Position numbers and translations under genes: made by a program. From JAAZMA01 sp036720245 (GTDB lineage: Bacteria; Bacillota; Clostridia; Tissierellales; Tepidimicrobiaceae): a stretch of DNA of 27,784 nt. Below, piece after piece: positions 21,998 to 27,784 of the stretch (its first letter is position 1; every line of letters starts with the position of its first letter). The stretch lies in NCBI GenBank assembly GCA_036720245.1, contig DAIMNI010000025.1, positions 1 to 27,784 of the forward strand. Reading direction: 5' to 3'. Below the pieces are notes generated by a model. It worked only from the letters and a program-made list of their open reading frames with translations, ran no database searches and was not told the origin of the DNA.

Positions 21998-23173
21998 ATG
22001 AAATACAATTTTGACGAAATAATAGATAGAAAGGGTACTAATTCAGCTAAATGGGAGCCAGAAGCTTTGAAAGAAATGTTTGGGGCATCAGATGTACTAC
22101 CTTTTTGGGTAGCTGATATGGACTTTAGAATAGCACAGCCAATTATAGATGCAGTTGTAGAACGAGCAAAACATGGAATATATGGTTATGGCATTAGAAC
22201 GGATTCCTATTTTGATGCAATAATAAATTGGACAAGCAAAAGATTTGGCTGGAATATAGAAAAAGAATGGATAGAATACACCCCAGGGGTAGTTCCAGCA
22301 ATTAATTATATACTACAGGCTTTTACTCAACCAGGAGATAAGGTACTAATTCAAGAACCCGTTTATTATCCTTTTAAAAATTCCATAATTAATAATAATC
22401 TTCAGGTAGTAAATAGTCCATTGAAATGCAATGGAGAAAAATATGAAATGGATTTTCAGGATTTTGAAGAAAAGATAAAAGACCCAGAGCTTAAAGCTTT
22501 TATACTATGTAATCCTCATAATCCCGTTGGAAGGGTATGGGACAAGGAGGATTTAATAAGAATAGGGAATTTGTGTTTAGAAAATGATGTATTAGTAATT
22601 TCCGATGAAATTCATAATGATTTGGTGTATTCGGGGAATACTCATACAATGTTTGCATCAATTAGTGAAGAATTTGCTATGAATTCCATAACTTGCACAG
22701 CCACTAGTAAAACTTTCAACTTGGCAGGTATGCAATCCTCTAATATAATAATACCAAATCCAAAATTAATGGAGGAATATAGAAAAGTTTTAGAAAGGCA
22801 TAATATTGGCGGGCAAAATCCATTAAGTATTGTAGCTATAGAAGCTGCATATAATTATGGGGAAGAGTGGTTAGAAGAATTATTGACCTATTTAGAGGGA
22901 AATATAGATTTTATGGAAACTTATCTAAAAAAACATTTACCAAAGGCAAAACTTATAAAACCAGAGGCCACTTATTTAGCTTGGGTGGATTTAAGAGCAT
23001 ATGAAACTAATGGAGAAAAATTAGAAAAAACTATTATAGAAAAGGGAAAGGTAGCTTTTGATGGCGGTACTTGGTTTGGTGAAGGTGGAGAAGGCTTTGT
23101 AAGAATAAACTTTGCCTGTCCTAGAAATTTATTGGAAGAAGGGTTAGATAGGATGGTTAGGGCGATTAAATAA
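21998..23173 (+). CDS. patB: MalY/PatB-type PLP aminotransferase (putative cystathionine beta-lyase)
   Basis: A fold-type I pyridoxal-phosphate enzyme of 391 residues, the usual MalY/PatB length. It opens with FDEIIDRKGTNSAKWE, a signature of the group. Other landmarks are LPFWVADMDF, NPHNPVGRVW (cofactor asparagine), ISDEIHNDLVY (aspartate to the PLP nitrogen) and TATSKTFNLAG with the Schiff-base lysine at about 238, and FVRINFACPR with the carboxylate-binding arginine. Relatives cleave cystathionine or cysteine-like C-S bonds, and some transaminate aromatic amino acids. The latter could feed iorAB, but that is inference. It has its own promoter and no terminator with a plus-strand T-run. 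Confidence 0.92.
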   Translation: MKYNFDEIIDRKGTNSAKWEPEALKEMFGASDVLPFWVADMDFRIAQPIIDAVVERAKHGIYGYGIRTDSYFDAIINWTSKRFGWNIEKEWIEYTPGVVPAINYILQAFTQPGDKVLIQEPVYYPFKNSIINNNLQVVNSPLKCNGEKYEMDFQDFEEKIKDPELKAFILCNPHNPVGRVWDKEDLIRIGNLCLENDVLVISDEIHNDLVYSGNTHTMFASISEEFAMNSITCTATSKTFNLAGMQSSNIIIPNPKLMEEYRKVLERHNIGGQNPLSIVAIEAAYNYGEEWLEELLTYLEGNIDFMETYLKKHLPKAKLIKPEATYLAWVDLRAYETNGEKLEKTIIEKGKVAFDGGTWFGEGGEGFVRINFACPRNLLEEGLDRMVRAIK

Positions 23174-23194
23174 ATTAAATGATAAACTAGGGAT

Positions 23195-23294
23195 AAAAAA
23201 TAACCACCCTGCTGACACCAGGGTGGTTAAACGTATTTAATCTCCAGTTGGCAATCGCATTTGTGCGAATCCGATTACCTTCAATATTATTATA
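23195..23294 (-). ncRNA. Candidate small RNA with promoter and terminator
   Basis: On the minus strand TGGTATAAT (TATAAT at 23294-23289) is followed by about 88 nt ending in a perfect 11-bp hairpin TAACCACCCTG/CAGGGTGGTTA (23201-23229) and TTATTTTTT. Before the terminator is a second hairpin, GGTAATCG/CGATTGCC (about 23279-23250). No start codon with an open frame lies within it. The compact promoter, hairpin, terminator form resembles antisense antitoxin RNAs of type I systems, but no toxin ORF was found beside it. Confidence 0.6.
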
Positions 23295-23400
23295 CCACAA
23301 TATTAAGGAAAATAAATATTGTGCAATTAATAATTTCTATTTTTCTAAATTTACTTAACTACAAAACTAAAATAGACCCCTTTTTGTATTGCAGTCTAAT

Positions 23401-23520
23401 TTAGTTTTTCAATTGGCCTTCTCTTTTAAGTATTGCATGAAAACTTTCTATACAAGCATTATCATAAGGACAACCTTTAGCACCATATGATAGCCTAAAT
23501 CCCTTATAGGAACTGCGAGT
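23401..23520 (-). pseudogene. IS3-family transposase remnant
   Basis: The minus strand encodes SSYKGFRLSYGAKGCPYDNA, then CIESFHAILKREGQLKN and a stop at 23401. This is the segment around the final glutamate of the DDE catalytic triad in IS3 OrfB (G-x-P-x-D-N-A-x-x-E-S-F). Only about 38 codons survive; the rest of the transposase is missing. The string AGACCCCTTTTTGTATTG (about 23373-23390) just outside may be the old insertion-sequence end. Confidence 0.8.
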
Positions 23521-23561
23521 AATTTAAATATAGCTTTATAGTGCTGAGAAAAACTACAGAT

Positions 23562-24761
23562 TTACTTTTTATTTTTTTCTAGAAAATTAACAGCAGTGTT
23601 TGCAAAGAAAGCTGCGGCAGGTACTAGAGTATCGTTACTTGGATAAAACCGAGAATTATGCAATGGAAAAACCTTTTCATCAGAAGAGGAAACACCGAAG
23701 AGAGCAAAACAAATCGGAGCTTTACTACTGTATAAAGAAAAGTCCTCTGATATTGAGACCGGGTCTAAGGCTACACAGCAATCATCACCAAATAAAACCT
23801 CTGCACTTTCATGCATGATTTGATAAAGCTCTTGGTGGTTAACAACAGCTGCTGCACTGGGTAAAAAGGAAACCTTAGCCTGACAATCATAAGCTTTTGC
23901 AGTAGAAATACTGATTTCCTCTATAGATGCCAAAATAGTTTTCCTAGTCTCTTCAGAAAAAGTGCGAATACTACCTAATAAAGTGTAATCCTCAGGAATA
24001 ACATTATCAGAAAATCCTGAGTTAACTGCACAAATTGAAACCACTCCCTGGTTATGCACTGGTAGCCTTTGGCTAACGATACTTTGTATTGCCATTACCA
24101 GAGCAGAGCCTGCTATAATAGGATTTTTAGCATTGTGAGGTTCTGAGCCATGCCCACCTTTTCCCTTTACTACAATTTCAAAGCTGTCCTTAGATGCCAT
24201 AATAGCTCCAGCTCTAAGACCAATTTCACCTAATTTTAGATTTGGCCAAACATGAAACCCAAAGACCGCCTTTATATCCATCTGTTCAAAAAGACCAGAG
24301 TCTACAATCTGCTCTGCCCCGTATATTGTTTCCTCAGCTGGTTGAAAGATAAAAATTACGTTACCTGGGATGTGTTCCTTCTGTGGCGCTAGTATCATTG
24401 CTGCCCCTAAAAGTGCTGACATATGTACATCGTGTCCACAGGCATGCATCACATTTTTAACTATGGAGGCATCTTTTCTTCCAGTTTCCTCCTGAACAGG
24501 CAAAGCGTCAATATCAGCTCTTAGTGCCACCGTTACACCTGGTTTCCCCCCTTCTAGTAGGGCACATACCCCTGTTTTTAGATTTAAATCTAAAATCTTT
24601 AGCCCAAGTGCCTTTAGCTCTTTTATTAGCATTTTCGTAGTATTATATTCCTGTGAGCTTAGCTCTGGGTTTTGGTGAAGTATAAAGCGTATTCTTTTAA
24701 GATCATTTCTTAATTCCACATAATCATTTTCTGCAAACCTATCATTAAACGTCGTTTTCAT
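23562..24761 (-). CDS. M20-family amidohydrolase (HipO/IAA-amino acid hydrolase-like)
   Basis: A cytoplasmic di-metal peptidase or deacylase, 399 residues from ATG 24761. Motifs in order: FILHQNPELSSQEYNTTKML, ADIDALPVQEETG, MHACGHDVHMSALLG (metal ligands), VIFIFQPAEE (catalytic glutamates), GGHGSEPHNAKNPI in the lid/dimer domain, EDFSLYSSKAPICFALFG and PLHNSRFYPSND. This is the M20D pattern (hippurate, N-acyl-amino acid hydrolases). A GAGGA ribosome site supports the start; the longer frame from TTG 24857 begins inside the -35 box. It diverges from the RpiR regulator, which may control it. Physiological substrate unknown; N-acyl amino acids or N-acetyl sugars are candidates. Confidence 0.92.
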   Translation of the reverse strand: MKTTFNDRFAENDYVELRNDLKRIRFILHQNPELSSQEYNTTKMLIKELKALGLKILDLNLKTGVCALLEGGKPGVTVALRADIDALPVQEETGRKDASIVKNVMHACGHDVHMSALLGAAMILAPQKEHIPGNVIFIFQPAEETIYGAEQIVDSGLFEQMDIKAVFGFHVWPNLKLGEIGLRAGAIMASKDSFEIVVKGKGGHGSEPHNAKNPIIAGSALVMAIQSIVSQRLPVHNQGVVSICAVNSGFSDNVIPEDYTLLGSIRTFSEETRKTILASIEEISISTAKAYDCQAKVSFLPSAAAVVNHQELYQIMHESAEVLFGDDCCVALDPVSISEDFSLYSSKAPICFALFGVSSSDEKVFPLHNSRFYPSNDTLVPAAAFFANTAVNFLEKNKK

Positions 24762-24828
24762 TTCCTTTTCCTCATCCCTTCTCAGAAGTTTTTTTATTTT
24801 AATTATCCTTTTCCATAATTTTATAGAA

Positions 24829-24857
24829 AGTATAACAGCATATTTTGTAGAAGTCAA
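24829..24857 (-). promoter_or_regulatory. Sigma-A promoter of the M20 amidohydrolase gene
   Basis: On the minus strand TTGACT (24857-24852), a 17-nt spacer and TATACT (24834-24829). The leader is about 60 nt. Confidence 0.75.
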
Positions 24858-24900
24858 AAATCTCCAAACTCTAAATTTTAGAAGGCTACTCTCTTAGAAA

Positions 24901-24929
24901 TTGATATTTTGGGTGTATTGTTGTATTAT
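24901..24929 (+). promoter_or_regulatory. Sigma-A promoter of the RpiR-type regulator gene
   Basis: TTGATA at 24901-24906, a 17-nt spacer and TATTAT at 24924-24929. The -35 is 43 nt from the divergent M20 promoter's -35, so one bound regulator could act on both. Confidence 0.7.
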
Positions 24930-24948
24930 TTAGTGAGGTGGTGAAGAA

Positions 24949-25695
24949 ATGAATAATAATTATTATCTTTTGACAAATTTGTTATCAGAGAAAGAACAAA
25001 GCGTTATTATGAGCATTGTTAAACATATTGAAAAAGACCCTACCAAAGTTGGTATCCAACAAATTGCAAACGAAAACTATGTTTCCACATCTTTTGTTAT
25101 GAAGCTATGTAAGCGACTTGGTTTTAGCGGATACAGTGAGCTTTATTATACTTTAATAAAAAATGTGGAGACAATGATCAACGAAAAGTCTGACCGTTTT
25201 GAAACCATAAAAAACCTTGTTGATAATTATGATGAGGAACAGGTAGAAAGGTTTTGCGATATTCTAAAGGACTGTAAAGAGCGTAAAATCTTTGTTGTCG
25301 GTGCAGGCTTTGCAGGAACTGTGGCAGAGTATATGGTGGAACGTCTTGCAGTATGTGGCTTTATGGTCTTTAACCGTGTGCATTTTTATGACTTGATGAT
25401 GTTTAACTCTAGTGTTGATAAGCGAATGGTAACTAATATTGAGCCCTCAGTTATTATCGCAATATCACAAAGTGGGGAAACGGAAACCGTCCTCGAAAAT
25501 GTTAGCGAAGCAAAGAAATACGGCTTTAAAGCTGTGACATTTTCCCGTCGTGATGAAACCTCTTTATCCAAGCTGTCAGATATTAACTTTGTAATTGATG
25601 CCTCAAAACAAACACTTATTGGAGAATTACCCAACCCTTTTTTTGGTAAGGTTATCCTTGTTTTTGAGGAGCTAATAGCAGCATGTTTAGGATAG
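24949..25695 (+). CDS. MurR/RpiR-family transcriptional regulator
   Basis: A 248-residue regulator with an N-terminal RpiR-type helix-turn-helix (about 1-77: IQQIANENYVSTSFVMKLCK, then RLGFSGYSEL) and a C-terminal SIS sugar-phosphate domain (about 105-235: IFVVGAGFAGTVAEYM, IAISQSGETETVLENVSEA). Such proteins sense phosphorylated sugars or amino sugars. A GAGGTGGTGA ribosome site precedes the ATG. Arginine codons here are almost all CGN, while the genes at the left of the window use AGA/AGG, a hint of transfer. It diverges from the M20 gene and precedes a HAD phosphatase and a sugar-binding lipoprotein, so it probably controls that uptake cluster. Confidence 0.9.
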   Translation: MNNNYYLLTNLLSEKEQSVIMSIVKHIEKDPTKVGIQQIANENYVSTSFVMKLCKRLGFSGYSELYYTLIKNVETMINEKSDRFETIKNLVDNYDEEQVERFCDILKDCKERKIFVVGAGFAGTVAEYMVERLAVCGFMVFNRVHFYDLMMFNSSVDKRMVTNIEPSVIIAISQSGETETVLENVSEAKKYGFKAVTFSRRDETSLSKLSDINFVIDASKQTLIGELPNPFFGKVILVFEELIAACLG

Positions 25696-25870
25696 ATAAC
25701 AGACTAAATATCCTTTTATATAAAATATCTTTATTTCCCTAAAAAAGCTATTATAGTATATCTGTTTAAAAATAATTGTACCTAAATAGAAAATTTTGTA
25801 CAGTTTTTCTATGTTATACTGAAGATAAATAAGGTCTCATAAAAAAATTAGCTATTCAGAGGAGGAAAAT
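25696..25870. other. Intergenic region before the HAD gene
   Basis: No gene. TATACT at 25815-25820 is a possible -10. TTGTAC occurs twice, at 25776-25781 and 25796-25801, neither at ideal -35 spacing; the pair may be an operator. A GAGGAGG ribosome site ends the region. Confidence 0.4.
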
Positions 25871-26668
25871 ATGAAGCAGAATGTAAAGACAATTCTGTTT
25901 GATCTAGACGGTACAGTTTATCAAAACACCACCTTTCACCATGATTATTTAAAGTTTCTGGTGAAGGGTACTAAATATGAAAGCTGGGAAAAACCACTAA
26001 TAAAATTTGCTGAAGATATTTTTTCAGGTAAAAAACTATCTATGAATCAGTTTTACGAAGTTGATTTAATATCTCCAAGCACCCCAGAAGAATTGTCTCT
26101 AGCTCTAAAAAAACGCATCTGTCCAAAAATGACCTATCAGAAGGCAATTGAAAAAAGCGATGTTATGTTTCTTGGAGATGCCTGGGCGGTAGTAACTATT
26201 ATAGGTAAAACTCTAGGCCTTTTGGAAAATGACCGAGGTGAGATTATCTATCGGCGTACTCGAAATAAAATGGAGCAGGATGGCATGAAAGGCAACCCTA
26301 GATTAAAAAAAGCTATTGTTAACTTGTCTCAGAGGCATAATATAATACTTATGAGCAACTCTTATAAAAATACAATAATAGAGTTTCTACACCAATTAGA
26401 CTTTGACAACATTTTTCAGTGTATTTGTAGTAGTGCAAATAAGCCTTTTGAAATTATAGAAAATCTTAACAAAATAGACCCAGAAATATTAAAAGCACCA
26501 GAAAACATTATTGCTATTGGCGACAATGCCTACAACGATTTGATGCCTATACAGCAAAAAGGTGGCTACACTGTATGGCTTAATCCTTTTGTAAACATTA
26601 CACATCCTGTATGTGATGTTGAGCTAGTAACATTAGATGATTTAGCGATATTTTTAGATACGTTATAA
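25871..26668 (+). CDS. HAD-superfamily hydrolase
   Basis: A 265-residue phosphatase-type protein. The nucleophile motif I is FDLDGT (D11 and D13). Motif II is in ILMSNS, the motif III lysine is likely SSANKPFE, and motif IV is IGDNAYND with GDN-x3-D. A cap of about 110 residues lies between motifs I and II, as in the C1-cap group; pieces such as KSDVMFLGDAWAVVTIIG are unusual and not assigned. The likely role is dephosphorylation of a small sugar phosphate or intermediate of the neighbouring uptake pathway. The solute-binding gene follows after 36 nt with no terminator, so the two are co-transcribed. Substrate unknown. Confidence 0.85.
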   Translation: MKQNVKTILFDLDGTVYQNTTFHHDYLKFLVKGTKYESWEKPLIKFAEDIFSGKKLSMNQFYEVDLISPSTPEELSLALKKRICPKMTYQKAIEKSDVMFLGDAWAVVTIIGKTLGLLENDRGEIIYRRTRNKMEQDGMKGNPRLKKAIVNLSQRHNIILMSNSYKNTIIEFLHQLDFDNIFQCICSSANKPFEIIENLNKIDPEILKAPENIIAIGDNAYNDLMPIQQKGGYTVWLNPFVNITHPVCDVELVTLDDLAIFLDTL

Positions 26669-26704
26669 AAATATAAATAAGTGCAAATTATGGAGGCGAA
26701 CGCG

Positions 26705-27784
26705 ATGAAAAAACAAAAATGGATTGCATTTCTATTGTGTGCAGCACTAATTATGGCTCTGTTTACTGCTTGTGGTAAAAAAAATACCCCTGCTGTAACA
26801 GATACAGACACTGGCGCAGGTGCAGAAAACAGTAATGCATCTAATGAAAAGATTGAAATTGTTTACTGGCATACTTATACCGACCAACATGAGGACGCTT
26901 TATTAAAATTAATTAACAGTTTTAACTCCTCTCAAGATAAGTATGAGGTTGTACCAGAGCAACAGCCATACAGTGAGATTGACAGTAAGCTAATGCAAGC
27001 AGTTCGTAATAATACAGGACCAGATATTGTAAACCTATTCCCTTCCGATGCAGTTGACTATATAGCAAATGACCTAATTGTTGATCTTTCAGTATATATA
27101 AATGACCCTGAAATTGGCATTCCTGATTTTAAAGAGCAAATGGCCGAAGGGCAATACGAAGAAATAACCCAATGGGGTGAAGACAGAATTTATCTGTTTC
27201 CATGCACAAATGTTGGTGAAGTGCTTTTCTACAACAAAACTATGTTTGACAAGTATGGATTAGAGGCTCCAAAAACATGGACAGATGTTGAGGAGTATAG
27301 CAAGATAATCCTAGAAAAGGAGGGGATTCCAGGCTTTGGAACCGACTCAATTACCGACACTTACCTATGCCTAATTAAACAAGCTGGCAGCGGTTATATT
27401 GACGCAGAAAACAAAGATATTGACATTGATGAAACTATCGGAAAAGAAAAACTTAATTGGATTGCAGATGGAGTTAAGGATGGCTACTTCCGCTTAGTTG
27501 GTGAAGATGAATTTTTTTCAGGCGTATTTGGAAGCCAGGCTATAGCTTCCTACATTGGTTCTAGTGCAGGTGTCTCTTATGTTGAAGCTGCTGTAGGGGA
27601 TGCTTTTGAGGTTGGTTGTATACCAATTCCACAAGAAGGTCCGGTTAAGTATATCTCTCAATGGGCGAATAACTTTGTTTGCTTAAGTCAAACTGAAGAG
27701 CAAGCCCGTGCCTCTTACGAATTCCTAAAATTCTTTACCTCTGAAGAAGCTGTAGTAGATTGGGCTATTGCTTTTGGTAGTGTT
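26705..27784 (+). CDS. ABC transporter extracellular solute-binding lipoprotein (family 1, UgpB-like), partial
   Basis: Runs off the window end: 360 codons, no stop. Residues 1-23 form a lipoprotein signal (basic start, hydrophobic core, LFTAC with C23 as lipidation site; Phe at -3 is slightly atypical). A short Thr/Gly/Ala linker precedes IEIVYWHTYTDQHEDALLKL, the opening of sugar-type binding proteins. NTGPDIVNLFPSDAVDYI, VLFYNKTMFDKYGLEAPKTW and SYEFLKFFTSEEAV are conserved family positions. Such proteins capture oligosaccharides or sn-glycerol-3-phosphate outside the membrane for an ABC permease, probably encoded just beyond the window. GGAGG precedes the ATG. Co-transcribed with the HAD gene. 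Confidence 0.9.
   Translation, partial: MKKQKWIAFLLCAALIMALFTACGKKNTPAVTDTDTGAGAENSNASNEKIEIVYWHTYTDQHEDALLKLINSFNSSQDKYEVVPEQQPYSEIDSKLMQAVRNNTGPDIVNLFPSDAVDYIANDLIVDLSVYINDPEIGIPDFKEQMAEGQYEEITQWGEDRIYLFPCTNVGEVLFYNKTMFDKYGLEAPKTWTDVEEYSKIILEKEGIPGFGTDSITDTYLCLIKQAGSGYIDAENKDIDIDETIGKEKLNWIADGVKDGYFRLVGEDEFFSGVFGSQAIASYIGSSAGVSYVEAAVGDAFEVGCIPIPQEGPVKYISQWANNFVCLSQTEEQARASYEFLKFFTSEEAVVDWAIAFGSV

Noticed and set aside
23174..23400. A type I toxin gene beside the candidate small RNA
   Set aside because: No short hydrophobic ORF with a ribosome site was found on either strand; only MIN-stop style fragments occur.
24762..24857. In-frame TTG extension of the M20 amidohydrolase
   Set aside because: The TTG is the -35 box of a TTGACT-N17-TATACT promoter, the added residues are unlike the family, and GAGGA precedes ATG 24761.
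25776..25801. TTGTAC direct repeats as a regulator operator
   Set aside because: Only two six-base copies, not repeated at the M20/RpiR promoters; too little to call.
1..27784. CRISPR arrays, prophage genes or defence systems
   Set aside because: No regularly spaced repeats and no phage, nuclease or toxin-like proteins were seen in any of the coding frames.

Overview
The window is low-GC (AT-rich, strongly biased to AGA/AGG, TTA and ATA codons) with Firmicutes-type signals: strong AGGAGG ribosome sites, frequent TTG starts, CtsR heat-shock operators, two Spo0E-like peptides (a spore-former trait), a long Bacillus-type SRP RNA, and ferredoxin-linked fermentation of aromatic amino acids. Together these suggest an anaerobic, motile, spore-forming, amino-acid-fermenting Clostridia/Tissierellia-like bacterium. 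No species is claimed. The sequence is a draft scaffold with one run of ten Ns at 18249-18258.

Layout. 1-5582: an NSS amino-acid transporter, a histidine-phosphatase, a CtsR-controlled Hsp20, and iorAB (indolepyruvate:ferredoxin oxidoreductase). 5579-9775 (minus strand): pncB, then a Fur-controlled feoA-feoB-feoC iron operon. 9801-9958: a palindromic, MITE-like repeat. 10041-12812: a CsoR-controlled copA-copZ-csoR copper operon. 12828-14800: two short paralogous Spo0E-like genes (not picked up as long ORFs), a CtsR-controlled class-B J-protein, an XRE regulator, and two near-identical terminator hairpins. 14797-17143 (minus): yaaR, a phasin-like gene and an ABC1/UbiB kinase. Facing it from 17212 is a flagellar operon: a long FliK-like/DUF6240-like protein broken by the scaffold gap, a small unknown protein, flagellin and fliS. 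The two units diverge from a spacer carrying sigma-28-like promoters on both strands. 21350-21790 (minus): tRNA-Ser(GGA) followed directly by the SRP RNA, from a perfect consensus promoter. 21998-23173: a MalY/PatB aminotransferase.

The right end (about 23190-27784) looks different. It begins with a candidate small RNA and an IS3-family transposase remnant. Then come an M20 amidohydrolase, a divergent RpiR-type regulator, a HAD phosphatase and a truncated lipoprotein sugar-binding protein. Codon use shifts here (CGN arginine codons in rpiR), suggesting an acquired sugar or amino-sugar uptake island.

The regulatory layer is the richest part: many promoters fit consensus with exactly 17-bp spacers, and four metal or stress operators sit where the regulator family predicts. 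The most unusual local structure is a 10-bp hairpin between a perfect AGGAGG and the first possible start codon of the UbiB kinase gene. No clearly new multi-gene defence or mobile system was found.
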